Numbered from the stretch's first letter, positions 1-7,346 are shown. The stretch: 31,262 nt of DNA from M55B118 sp041694275 (GCA_041694275.1 JASMTQ010000076.1:1-31262), one strand, 5' to 3'. Made by a program: numbers and translations. Notes: generated by a model from the sequence alone, not told the origin.

Positions 1-1638
1 ATGCTCAATCTTGATGCTTATGAGAAAAGACAACAAAAGAAAAAGGTCTGCGCCTATGCTCGCGTGTCTACTCTAAAAAACCTTCAGGAAACCTCCATTC
101 ATCTCCAGGTTGAAACATACACCAAGATGATTCAAAACAATCCTGAATGGGAATTTGTAGGAGTCTACTCTGACCATGGTAAAAGTGGGACCAGTATTTT
201 AAAACGTGACCAGTTCAACCTGATGATTGATTTAGCAAAAGCAGGTAACATTGATTTAATCATTACCAAATCAGTATCGCGGTTTGCAAGAAACACAATT
301 GATTGCTTAAGTGTCATTCAAGAATTAAAGCGGTATGGCGCTGAAGTATGGTTTGAAAAAGAGAATTTATCATCATTTGATCCAAAAATTGAATTTGTCA
401 TTACAGTTGTGGCCGGAATGGCACAAGAGGAATCAAGAAACATCAGTGAAAACTGCAAATGGGGAGCAAGAAAGCGATTCAAAGCAGGTATTGTTCCAAT
501 GGTTACTTCTCGTGTGCTAGGATATGAACGTGATAAAAAGAAAAATATCATTATTAATGAAAAAGAAGCTAAAATTGTACGATTGATTTTCAAGATGTAT
601 GTGGAAGGACACTCCCAACAACAAATAGCGAACCATCTAAACAAGCAAGGCCTAAAGACCAAGTCTGGTGGAGTTGATTACTATGAAGGCGCTATAACTG
701 GCATATTAAACAACGAAAAATATACCGGCAATGCGTTATTGCAAAAAACAATTAATAAAGGAATCGGCTCAAAAACATCAGTTCGATACCAAGACAAGTT
801 ACCCAAGTATTATGTAGAAAATTCTCATCCGGCGATTATTTCTCAAGGACTGTTTGATAAAGTACATGCAATCAAAAACGCAAAAATTAAATATTACAAT
901 AAAACAACAGATAAAAAAGAACTGCAAAAAATAGCAAAGCAACGAAGTATCTACAATGGTTTTGTTACGTGTGCTGTGTGTGGTAAAAATTATCACTTCA
1001 AAGTAAATAATGTCAACAAGCCCTGGGCAAGAGACGAACTGAAATGTGCATCAAACAAACACAAAAAAGTATGTGAAAATGATACAATCTTTGCGGATAC
1101 ATTTGATACCATTTTACTAAAACACATTAACCATATTATTAAGGATAATAACAAGTTTATAAATACCCTTTCTAAGGCACTTACTGAACATCCATCAATC
1201 ATTGAACTAACTTTAAACTTGAATGCGACACAAGCAAAAATAAAGGCCATTGACTCAAAACTTGGAACACTAATCACATCAGATAGTGAACTAGATAAAC
1301 TCGTGAAAAATGAACTTATCAAATCTAAAAATGGATTGCAATCAGAATATATAACATACAAGAATAAGATATTAACATCCCACAATATTTCTAACATTAT
1401 TCGAACAGTTAAATTGCTTTTAAAACCTTATGATGAACCAATAGAGTCCATAAACGATTTTCCATTTAATGAACTATTTACAAAAGTCATCGTTCATAGT
1501 AGACACGAGATTGAGTTTGTTATTGATATATTTAATTCTGGATCAAGTGAACCTATGTATGCTTTTAGAAGAATGTCGACCCCGTTCATGATTAGAAAAA
1601 CAGAACATGTCACAAAAAGTCGAGTTGTGATTTATTAG
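1..1638 (+). CDS. Large serine recombinase (site-specific integrase)
   Basis: Serine recombinase that would integrate and excise a mobile element. The N-terminal resolvase domain (about residues 14-160) carries the nucleophile in YARVST (Ser23) and the catalytic arginine stretch SVSRFARN. A Recombinase domain follows (about 175-290, with QIANHLNKQGLKT), then a zinc ribbon (CAVC at 324-327, paired with two later Cys near 350-360) and a helical C-terminal tail. The 545-residue length fits TndX-like integrases of Bacillota. The first ATG is the first base of the window, so the ribosome site is not visible and the true start could lie upstream. Base composition is more AT-rich than the genes after position 2380. 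It lies 740 bp from the 3' end of ssrA, a common island target. Family assignment is sure; the target site is inference. Confidence 0.93.
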   Translation: MLNLDAYEKRQQKKKVCAYARVSTLKNLQETSIHLQVETYTKMIQNNPEWEFVGVYSDHGKSGTSILKRDQFNLMIDLAKAGNIDLIITKSVSRFARNTIDCLSVIQELKRYGAEVWFEKENLSSFDPKIEFVITVVAGMAQEESRNISENCKWGARKRFKAGIVPMVTSRVLGYERDKKKNIIINEKEAKIVRLIFKMYVEGHSQQQIANHLNKQGLKTKSGGVDYYEGAITGILNNEKYTGNALLQKTINKGIGSKTSVRYQDKLPKYYVENSHPAIISQGLFDKVHAIKNAKIKYYNKTTDKKELQKIAKQRSIYNGFVTCAVCGKNYHFKVNNVNKPWARDELKCASNKHKKVCENDTIFADTFDTILLKHINHIIKDNNKFINTLSKALTEHPSIIELTLNLNATQAKIKAIDSKLGTLITSDSELDKLVKNELIKSKNGLQSEYITYKNKILTSHNISNIIRTVKLLLKPYDEPIESINDFPFNELFTKVIVHSRHEIEFVIDIFNSGSSEPMYAFRRMSTPFMIRKTEHVTKSRVVIY

Positions 1639-1658
1639 TATACCCGAAAGGATATTAT

Positions 1659-1687
1659 TTGGTAATAAAACTAATAAGAAGTATAAT
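1659..1687 (+). promoter_or_regulatory. Predicted promoter of the zinc-ribbon gene
   Basis: TTGGTA at 1659-1664, a 17-bp spacer and a perfect TATAAT at 1682-1687. Transcription would start near 1694, giving a leader of about 15 nt that holds the GAGGTG ribosome site of the next gene. Confidence 0.6.
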
Positions 1688-1708
1688 AGAGGCAAGAGGT
1701 GACAAATT

Positions 1709-1912
1709 ATGGAAACTAAAAGTGTATTAACATGTCCTCATTGTGGATATAAAGAAGAGCTGACTATGCCAACAGAAACATGCCAGTTTTTTTATACTTG
1801 TTCTAACTGTAAAAAAACAATAAGGCCTAAAGATGGAGATTGTTGTGTATTTTGTTCTTATGGAACAAATCCCTGCCCTTCGATTCAAGAAGCACGTCAG
1901 TCAGAGCAATAA
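1709..1912 (+). CDS. Small Cys-rich zinc-ribbon protein
   Basis: A 67-residue protein with nine cysteines: CPHC (9, 12), Cys25, CSNC (31, 34), and a GDCCVFCSYG block (45, 46, 49) followed by Cys56. The C-terminal block GDCCVFCSYGTNPCP is shared by a family of short uncharacterised proteins often carried on mobile or metal-resistance modules; this is from memory and not checked. It probably binds zinc or another soft metal. Start chosen for AAGAGGTGA six bases upstream of ATG. It has its own promoter and follows the recombinase by 70 bp, so it is probably element cargo. No enzyme function can be read from it. Confidence 0.8.
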   Translation: METKSVLTCPHCGYKEELTMPTETCQFFYTCSNCKKTIRPKDGDCCVFCSYGTNPCPSIQEARQSEQ

Positions 1913-1941
1913 CATTTGTATCAATTAACGCTACTAGCGTA

Positions 1942-1970
1942 TTGTAATCATATGTAGATTATGCTATATT
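1942..1970 (+). promoter_or_regulatory. Predicted promoter of an orphan small RNA
   Basis: TTGTAA (1942-1947), 17-bp spacer, TATATT (1965-1970). No open reading frame follows; the next signal is an intrinsic terminator at 2041-2070. Confidence 0.6.
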
Positions 1971-1974
1971 TAAA

Positions 1975-2067
1975 GTGCGACTTAGTCGCAACTTATCCCT
2001 TACATAGCATGTGTGTATTTACACACACATCCCCTTCCTAAAGATTGCTGAGAAGCAATCTTTTTCA
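1975..2067 (+). ncRNA. Candidate small RNA, about 90 nt
   Basis: The interval between the 1942-1970 promoter and the 2041-2070 terminator has no credible ORF but has clear RNA structure. There are three hairpins: one around 1973-1994 (GCGAC-TTA-GTCGC core, extended by AAGT/ACTT with one bulge), one at 2010-2027 (TGTGTGTA/TACACACA), and the terminator stem. Two pyrimidine-rich single-stranded stretches lie between them, TCCCTT (1996-2001) and TCCCCTTCC (2030-2038). They could pair with purine-rich Shine-Dalgarno sequences, as in Gram-positive RsaE/RoxS-type regulators. No known Rfam family is recognised. The start is a prediction from the -10 position. Confidence 0.5.
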
Positions 2068-2070
2068 TTT
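2041..2070 (+). terminator. Intrinsic terminator of the small RNA
   Basis: Perfect 10-bp stem AAAGATTGCT/AGCAATCTTT around a GAGA tetraloop (2051-2054), followed by a T-rich tail. The stem would also read on the minus strand. Confidence 0.8.
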
Positions 2071-2166
2071 TCCAATATTCCGTGATTTTCAACATTTTTG
2101 ATTAATAAAGCCAACCATTTACAAACCGCTATATTTAGGTAATATTTGCATATTATGATATTTATT

Positions 2167-2190
2167 TACAACTCCCCTCAACTCCACGAT
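2167..2190 (+). repeat. Inverted, imperfect copy of the ssrA 3' end (att-like)
   Basis: The plus strand here matches the last 23 nt of tmRNA plus one flanking base (minus strand, 2402 to 2379) at 21 of 24 positions. This includes an uninterrupted 15-mer, TCCCCTCAACTCCAC (2173-2187 versus 2396-2382). The two copies are about 190 bp apart and point in opposite directions. Such partial duplicates of tRNA/tmRNA ends are normally attachment-site scars, though those are usually direct repeats. Confidence 0.75.
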
Positions 2191-2209
2191 TTTTCATGAT
2201 TTTGCAAAA

Positions 2210-2229
2210 GTTCAACACCCCTCTGCTCT
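2210..2229 (+). repeat. Second, degenerate ssrA-end-like copy
   Basis: This 20-mer begins GTTCAA, continues with CCCCTC and CTC, and matches the tmRNA T-arm/3' strand at 15 of 20 positions. It lies 20 bp past the better copy and in the same orientation. It could be an older scar or chance. Confidence 0.3.
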
Positions 2230-2266
2230 TGAAACATAATTCTTTATTAAGTTCTCTTATAAATGC

Positions 2267-2293
2267 AAAAAAACAGGCAAAATATGCCTGTTT
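2267..2293 (-). terminator. Terminator of ssrA
   Basis: Read on the minus strand: 9-bp stem AAACAGGCA/TGCCTGTTT with a 5-nt loop, followed by seven T residues (2273 to 2267). It lies about 87 nt past the mature 3' end of tmRNA, consistent with a 3' trailer removed during maturation. Confidence 0.8.
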
Positions 2294-2345
2294 CTTGCTT
2301 ATTTATGAATCAAGTTAATATGCTTTAAACGTCTTTATTTAGCGC

Positions 2346-2374
2346 TTAAACGGCATAAATAAACTTGGTATAAT
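2346..2374 (+). promoter_or_regulatory. Possible promoter facing into ssrA (antisense)
   Basis: A perfect TATAAT (2369-2374) is preceded by TGG, an extended -10. The -35 (TTAAAC, 2346-2351) is weak. Initiation would fall at about 2381, at the 3' end of ssrA, and produce antisense tmRNA. The region is AT-rich, so chance cannot be excluded. Confidence 0.3.
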
Positions 2375-2379
2375 CAAGA

Positions 2380-2729
2380 TGGTGGAGTTGAGGGGAATTG
2401 AACCCCTGTCCAAAGTAACCTACACTTGACTTTCTACATGCTTAGCCTGACTGTTTGTTTAACCCACATCCACTGACAGACACGTGGAATGTGAGCGAGT
2501 CCAATTGGGTTCATGAAGCGCGCTAGGACCGCGCCCGCTTCATAGAGTCTACTAAGTTGTCTATGTAAACTGAGCCGTAGACGTCTCAGCCACATAGTCG
2601 CGCGTTAAGTTACGCTGCGAAAGCTGTTTGTTGTTGGTTTCCGGTTATTATATCGGATTGGCGTTTTACGTGAGCCATCACGGCATGCTTATCAAGCCAC
2701 AGTCACCCTGTCGAATCCAGTACAACCCC
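2380..2729 (-). ncRNA. ssrA: tmRNA (ssrA)
   Basis: One-piece transfer-messenger RNA of about 350 nt that, with SmpB, rescues stalled ribosomes and tags the nascent chain. The 5' end GGGGUUG (2729-2723) pairs over 7 bp with CAACUCC near the 3' end, and CCA is encoded (2382-2380). The T-arm GGGGTTCAATTCCCC and the conserved 5' block GGATTCGACAGGG are present. The tag reading frame has resume codon GGA after ATAATAACC, encodes GNQQQTAFAA and stops at TAA within the H5-like stem GCGTAAcTTAACGC. The tag ends in small/hydrophobic residues, as needed for ClpXP-type proteolysis. smpB is two genes upstream on the same strand. The 3' end is the boundary with AT-rich, element-like DNA. Confidence 0.96.
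2610..2642 (-). other. tmRNA tag-peptide reading frame
   Basis: Ten codons plus TAA, GNQQQTAFAA. The resume codon is inferred by aligning the upstream UAAC-type context with the Bacillus subtilis tmRNA, which resumes at GGC in the context AUAACUGGC. An alanine would be added first from the charged tmRNA. Confidence 0.85.
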
Positions 2730-2737
2730 GCATATAT

Positions 2738-2766
2738 ATAATACCATATATCGGGCTTATTTACAA
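2738..2766 (-). promoter_or_regulatory. ssrA promoter
   Basis: TTGTAA (2766-2761), 17-bp spacer, TATTAT (2743-2738), then 8 nt to the first G of mature tmRNA. The -35 box overlaps the TAA stop of the upstream permease gene (2763-2761). The 5' end therefore needs little or no trimming. Confidence 0.8.
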
Positions 2767-3498
2767 GATATTTAAAATGCTGTCGATTCCCATCACGAGG
2801 AGGAGAACCGCCACAAGTCTTTGAAAGAGCTGGTTGTTGATTCTACCAAGGGCGCGCATGCCGATAATAGAACCTATAATGACAAACGGCGTGAATACGG
2901 CCGTGTAGCCAAGCGCTTCAAGCGGGTAGTCACCGAATATGAGAAAACTCGTGATCGCACCGATGTTGATGGCGAAAAAATACAGCAGGATGTTTAATCT
3001 GAACGATTCTTTTTTAAGCGGTGTGTTTGAAAAGAAGATGAGCACGGGCACGCCGCCTGCCCCTATCAGGGTGTTTAGAATGCCACCTAAGCTTCCTACC
3101 GGGATAAAGTAGGGCTTGTAGCGTTTGATGGAGAAGTTGAAGCCTATGAGCTTGTTCAGGGCAGTGAAGACTAGCAGACTTCCAAGGATGATATTGAAAA
3201 TGCGCGCATCGACATACCCCAGGAAAAACCCGGTCCCTACCGCAAAGACAAAGCCACTAATGATTAAAGGTCCGAGAGCCGTAAAGTTCTTGAGCGTAAA
3301 ATTCTTCTCCTTTATGAGGATGAAGAAATTAAGCATCAGATTGATGCTTACGATAATGGGGCGCGCTTCTGCTGGACTAAAGAAGAATGCCGTGAGTAAA
3401 GGCATCGCAAACAGGGCCGTGCCAAAGCCTGCGATGCCTTTCATTATGGATGAGAAAAGCAGAATGAGTCCGCCTAAAAAGATAATTTCAAGGGTCAT
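2761..3498 (-). CDS. TauE/SafE-family membrane permease
   Basis: A 245-residue integral membrane protein with about eight hydrophobic segments and the family signatures GIAGFGTALFAMPLL near the N-terminus and GAGGVPVLIFF in the second half, giving the usual two-fold repeat. The TauE/SafE family (DUF81) exports sulfite, sulfoacetate or related organosulfur anions. The substrate here cannot be read from sequence. The ATG overlaps the smpB TGA in an ATGA, and GGGAGG lies 8 nt upstream, so it is translationally coupled to smpB. Its stop codon is inside the ssrA -35 box. Confidence 0.88.
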   Translation of the reverse strand: MTLEIIFLGGLILLFSSIMKGIAGFGTALFAMPLLTAFFFSPAEARPIIVSINLMLNFFILIKEKNFTLKNFTALGPLIISGFVFAVGTGFFLGYVDARIFNIILGSLLVFTALNKLIGFNFSIKRYKPYFIPVGSLGGILNTLIGAGGVPVLIFFSNTPLKKESFRLNILLYFFAINIGAITSFLIFGDYPLEALGYTAVFTPFVIIGSIIGMRALGRINNQLFQRLVAVLLLVMGIDSILNIL

Positions 3499-3947
3499 AG
3501 GTTGTGCCTCCCGTGTTCCTTTTGAAGACGGCGCTTGATGTCTTTTTCTTTTAAGTCTCTACGCTTGTCGTATTTCTTCTTGCCTTTTGCAAGGCCGATT
3601 TCCAGTTTGGCTCTCCCTCTTGAAAGGTAGACTTTCGTAGGCACGATGGTAAGAGATTCCTTTTTGGTTTTGCTTCTTATCTTGACGATTTCACTTTTAT
3701 GAAGCAGAAGTTTTCTTTCTCTTGTTTCCTCATGATTGAACTGATTGCCCTGCTTGAATTTTGCGATGTGCATGTTGATGATGAAGGCTTCGTTGTTTCT
3801 AGTGGTGCGCACGTAGGCGTCAGAAATGTTCACCCTTCCTGCACGGATGCTTTTGATTTCCGTACCGGTAAGGACGATACCCGCTTCAAAGGTATCTTCT
3901 ATGAAATAATCATGATAAGCTTTTTTGTTTTTGGAAATGATTTTCAT
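3495..3947 (-). CDS. smpB: SsrA-binding protein SmpB
   Basis: Binds the tRNA-like domain of tmRNA and brings it to stalled ribosomes. At 150 residues it has the usual length and signatures: KKAYHDYFIEDTFEAGIVLTGTEIKSIRAG near the start, INMHIAKF, and a basic C-terminal tail (YDKRRDLKEKDIKRR...). The start is set at ATG 3947 rather than the in-frame GTG at 3956: AAAAGGTG lies 6 nt before the ATG and overlaps the GTG. The ATG follows the rnr TGA by one base. The order rnr-smpB-(permease)-ssrA puts both halves of the trans-translation system, and the RNase that degrades its mRNAs, together. Confidence 0.97.
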   Translation of the reverse strand: MKIISKNKKAYHDYFIEDTFEAGIVLTGTEIKSIRAGRVNISDAYVRTTRNNEAFIINMHIAKFKQGNQFNHEETRERKLLLHKSEIVKIRSKTKKESLTIVPTKVYLSRGRAKLEIGLAKGKKKYDKRRDLKEKDIKRRLQKEHGRHNL

Positions 3948-3948
3948 A

Positions 3949-6057
3949 TCAATCACCTTTTGCGAGTTTGAAGTCTATTTCACCGTCGAATACGTTGACG
4001 CCGGCGACTTCGATTTTGATGGCGTCGCCCATGCGGTAGACCTTGTTTTTGTGTCTTCCAATCATGGTGAGCAGGTTTTCATTGAACACATAGTAGTCAT
4101 CATCAAGATTGCTGATGTGGATAAGCCCTTCGATGGTGTTTCCAAGGCCTACGTAAAGACCAAATGAGGTTACACCTGCAATGTGACCTTCAAATGTCTG
4201 TCCGATTTTGTCGGCCATGTATTCGGCCTTTTTCATATCAAGAACGTCGCGTTCAAGTTGAACGGCGGTTTTCTCGGCATGTGAGGTATGTTCGGCAACA
4301 TCTGAGAGGATGTTTTCGTAGTGGCTCACGGTATCGCTTGATTTGTCGTTTTCAAAGAGATAGGTGCGAAGGAGTCTGTGCACCATCAAATCAGGGTAGC
4401 GTCTGATGGGAGAGGTGAAATGCGTATAGTGATCAAACGCGAGGCCGAAGTGCCCGATGGAGTCTTCTGAATACACCGCTTTTTGCATGGTTCTAAGCAT
4501 CATCATGTTGATGCCTTTTTCACTTGCGGTGTCTTCAACCTTCTGAAGAAGCTTTTGAAGGGAAGCATGGGTGATTTTCTTTTCGGCCTTCACCTGGAAA
4601 CCAAGCGCGTTGGCCATGGTAAGAAGTTTTTGGACTTTCTCTTCATCCGGAGCGTCATGCACACGGTAGATGAAAGGCAGTTTCTTCTCAAAGATATGTT
4701 TCGCAACCACGCGGTTTGCAAGCAGCATGAATTCTTCAATCATCTTCTCGGCTTCGCCGCGGTCCTTGGTGGTTACGTCAATGGCCTTCTTGTTCTCATC
4801 CAGGGTGATGATCGGCTCGTCGGTTTCGAAGTTGATGGAGCCTTTTTTGGTACGGGATTTATAAAGTTTTTTCGCGAATTCTCCCGCAATGTCAAGCATC
4901 GGAGTGAGTTCACCGCGTTTTTCGCGGGCTTTCTTGTCTCCTGAAAGCATGGTGTTGACTTCATCGTAGGTAAAGCGTCCGTGTGAACGGATGACGCTTG
5001 GGAAGATTTCATAGTTCAGGACGTTTCCTTTACCGTCAACCACCATTTCACAGCTCATCGCGAGTCTGTCGACATCCGGCATGAGTGAACAGAGGTTGTT
5101 TGAGAGGTTTTCAGGAAGCATCGGGATAACGCGGTCAACAAGATAAATCGAGGTTCCGCGTTCGTAGGCGTCCTTGTCTAGTGGTGAATCCTTGGATACA
5201 TAATGACTCACGTCCGCGATATGCACGCCGATATAGTAGTTTCCGTTGTTGGTTTTACTGACTTCAATCGCATCGTCGAAGTCCTTGGCGTCCGCGCCGT
5301 CAATCGTGACGATTGGACGTTCGCGGTAATCGCGGCGGCCTTCGTATGATTTCTTGTTGATGGTTTTGTATTCCTTGGCCTGGTTAAGGGCGTCTTCATT
5401 GAATTCAACGGGTACACCGTGTTTCAAGACCTTGCTTTCAATGTCCACACCGGATTCGTTCATGTTGCCAATCACGCGGGTGACCTTGCAAAGCATGCGG
5501 TTCTTTTCAGCGTATGAAGTAATCTTCGCCTGGACCTTGTCGTGCGGTTTCGCACCGTTCAGACCGTTTTTGGTAATGAGGATGTCCGCTTTGACGCTTT
5601 TCTTGTCACTGATCAGGTAGTGCTTGTTGCCGCGTTTAATGACCGTGCCAATAAGATGCGTGGTGTGACGTTCTAAAATACGGACGACCTTGCCCTCTTT
5701 TTTGAAGCCTTTCGGGCTCTTGTCGACCTTCGCAAGCACGTGATCGCCATCCATGGCGTCTTTCAGGTTTCTTGGGGGAAGGTAGATGTCTTCCTCGTCA
5801 GAATCGTCAATGCTTAAAAACGCGAACCCCTTGTCCTTGACATCGAGGATGCCTTTGACAAAGTTCGTGTATTCGATGAGCGTATACTTGTTTTTGGCAT
5901 TCGCAATAAGCACCCCTTCATGTTCGAGGGCGTTGACCGCTTTGGCAACTTCCTTGAATTCTTCACTGCTCGTCGCATCCAGTGCCTTGTGAAGTTCATG
6001 AATGGAATATTTCTTGCCATTTTCGTTTTTTAAAAATTCAATGATTCTTTCTTTCAT
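3949..6057 (-). CDS. rnr: Ribonuclease R
   Basis: Processive 3'-5' exoribonuclease of the RNase II/R family that degrades structured RNA and works with tmRNA-SmpB on non-stop mRNAs. The 702 residues comprise an N-terminal winged helix (about 1-60), two cold-shock/OB domains (about 65-225), the RNB domain with metal-binding Asp253, Asp259, Asp261 and Asp262 in TIDGADAKDFDDA, and an S1 domain (619-702). The long Lys-rich tail of enterobacterial RNase R is absent. AAAGGAGG lies 9 nt before the ATG. A strong intrinsic terminator ends only 24 nt upstream of the start, so expression depends on read-through or on a promoter inside secG. Confidence 0.97.
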   Translation of the reverse strand: MKERIIEFLKNENGKKYSIHELHKALDATSSEEFKEVAKAVNALEHEGVLIANAKNKYTLIEYTNFVKGILDVKDKGFAFLSIDDSDEEDIYLPPRNLKDAMDGDHVLAKVDKSPKGFKKEGKVVRILERHTTHLIGTVIKRGNKHYLISDKKSVKADILITKNGLNGAKPHDKVQAKITSYAEKNRMLCKVTRVIGNMNESGVDIESKVLKHGVPVEFNEDALNQAKEYKTINKKSYEGRRDYRERPIVTIDGADAKDFDDAIEVSKTNNGNYYIGVHIADVSHYVSKDSPLDKDAYERGTSIYLVDRVIPMLPENLSNNLCSLMPDVDRLAMSCEMVVDGKGNVLNYEIFPSVIRSHGRFTYDEVNTMLSGDKKAREKRGELTPMLDIAGEFAKKLYKSRTKKGSINFETDEPIITLDENKKAIDVTTKDRGEAEKMIEEFMLLANRVVAKHIFEKKLPFIYRVHDAPDEEKVQKLLTMANALGFQVKAEKKITHASLQKLLQKVEDTASEKGINMMMLRTMQKAVYSEDSIGHFGLAFDHYTHFTSPIRRYPDLMVHRLLRTYLFENDKSSDTVSHYENILSDVAEHTSHAEKTAVQLERDVLDMKKAEYMADKIGQTFEGHIAGVTSFGLYVGLGNTIEGLIHISNLDDDYYVFNENLLTMIGRHKNKVYRMGDAIKIEVAGVNVFDGEIDFKLAKGD

Positions 6058-6080
6058 GGTGAGGGACCTCCTTTATTGAG

Positions 6081-6109
6081 AAAAAAAGACACTTACGCAT
6101 AAGTGTCTT
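6081..6109 (-). terminator. Terminator after secG, directly before rnr
   Basis: Minus strand: 10-bp stem AAGACACTTA/TAAGTGTCTT with loop TGCG, followed by a T run (6087-6081). The 5' arm contains the TAA stop of secG. It lies 24 nt before the rnr start codon. Confidence 0.85.
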
Positions 6110-6326
6110 AAATCATGGCCCATATGGCAGTCGCAATGAAAAGGACGGATGCAGTGAGTGTTGCACGACTCATGAAGAGTTCGAATCCGCGTTCTTTCTG
6201 ATGTGCGAACAATTCCGATTTTTCTCCGCTGAATGCGTTGGCTGCGTCGTCTTTTGAACTTTGAACGACAACCAGGGTGATTAAGATCACCGATACGATG
6301 ATGAGTAGAATATCGACAAATCGCAT
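6108..6326 (-). CDS. secG: Protein translocase subunit SecG
   Basis: A 72-residue protein with two hydrophobic segments (about 4-22 and 52-71) joined by a polar loop. The VVVQSSKDDAANAFSG segment after the first helix is typical of SecG. It is a non-essential partner of SecYE in the plasma-membrane translocon. AGGAGG lies 8 nt upstream of the ATG. secG upstream of rnr and smpB is a common arrangement in Bacillota. It follows the antiporter gene by 12 bp and probably shares its transcript. Confidence 0.93.
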   Translation of the reverse strand: MRFVDILLIIVSVILITLVVVQSSKDDAANAFSGEKSELFAHQKERGFELFMSRATLTASVLFIATAIWAMI

Positions 6327-6338
6327 AGTGTTAGCCTC

Positions 6339-7346
6339 CTAGATTGATAATGCAAGATAGATGATATAAGACAAAATGATGATGATGCTTGGCAGTGCGT
6401 ACAACGCCTTGTTGCGAGGGGGTTTCCTCACTAAGGCAACCAATACCATTATAGAGTTAACAAGCCCTAAAATCAAGAGTAAAGACATATTTTTAAGGAC
6501 TTCGGGGTCATCTCTTAGAACCCCGAAAATATCCGTGTTTCCGTTAATGAAATCAACCAGGGCGATAATGAGGATGTTGAAGGTGTTTGAACCTAGCACA
6601 TTGCCAAGGGCGATATCGTAACTTCTTCTTCTAAATAGCGTGTAGACTGCTGTAAGTTCAGGCAAGCTCGTTGCCACGCCCAGGAACATCGCACCACCGA
6701 ATGAGGCGTTCATACCGAGTTCAACGGATAGGTCATTCGCGATTACGGTGACGAAATACCCCGCTCCTACAATCACAGCTGCGAAGAATGTGAACCTTAC
6801 AAGGATGGTTTTAAGCGAATGGACGACTTCGACCTTCTCCTTTTGCTGAAGCACTTCACGGTTCATGTTTCTAATCGATAGTACGTAAATGATAACGATC
6901 AACAGGGAGATAAGACTGAAGGAAAGTCCTATACTAAGGCCAAGAGCATCCATCTCAAGCCAGCCCAGTCTAAGCAGTAACACCGGAAGCAGGAAGACGA
7001 TATACATCGCGAGGATTGAATGCGAGGTTTTCTTTCCACTGTGCGTTTTATTGAAGAACAGATGCTTGATAAACAGCAAGTCCGCACTTGCGAGAATTAG
7101 TAGATTGAACATGTTGCTTCCAAAGACATTACCAAATGCGAGTCCTGGATTATTGAGACTAAGCGTTGAAGTAAGGGTCGTAATCAGTTCTGGAAGACTT
7201 GTGACAAGTGCAAGCAGGACCCCACCAAGCAGTGCACCACTGATATTCGTTTTGTTGTCAAGTTCGTCTATGTAGTTGCTGGCCTGGTTGGTCGCAAAGA
7301 TGGTAATGGCTGCAAGCACCAGGTATTGAATGGCTAATATACCCAT
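6339..7346 (-). CDS. Calcium/sodium (CaCA-family) antiporter
   Basis: A 335-residue, roughly ten-helix membrane antiporter of the Ca2+/cation exchanger superfamily (YrbG/NCX_Mj type). Both alpha repeats are complete: GGVLLALVTSLPEL (Glu53) with FGNVFGSNMFN, and GVATSLPEL (Glu230) with LGNVLGSNTFN. Those acidic and Asn residues form the cation sites in structurally known members. It probably extrudes Ca2+ in exchange for Na+ or H+. AAGGAG lies 7 nt before the ATG. It has its own promoter and a terminator-like hairpin in its leader. Ion preference is not readable. Confidence 0.9.
   Translation of the reverse strand: MGILAIQYLVLAAITIFATNQASNYIDELDNKTNISGALLGGVLLALVTSLPELITTLTSTLSLNNPGLAFGNVFGSNMFNLLILASADLLFIKHLFFNKTHSGKKTSHSILAMYIVFLLPVLLLRLGWLEMDALGLSIGLSFSLISLLIVIIYVLSIRNMNREVLQQKEKVEVVHSLKTILVRFTFFAAVIVGAGYFVTVIANDLSVELGMNASFGGAMFLGVATSLPELTAVYTLFRRRSYDIALGNVLGSNTFNILIIALVDFINGNTDIFGVLRDDPEVLKNMSLLLILGLVNSIMVLVALVRKPPRNKALYALPSIIIILSYIIYLALSI

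Noticed and set aside
1..3. Claiming the true start of the recombinase
   Set aside because: The ATG is the first base of the window, so upstream codons and the ribosome site cannot be seen.
2071..2166. Gene or att core in the AT-rich stretch before the ssrA-end copy
   Set aside because: No start with a ribosome site, no hairpin and no repeat that I could support.
2721..2731. Extra ssrA-end-like match (TACAACCCC) near the tmRNA 5' end
   Set aside because: It is simply the complement of the acceptor stem 5' strand, expected from pairing with the 3' end.
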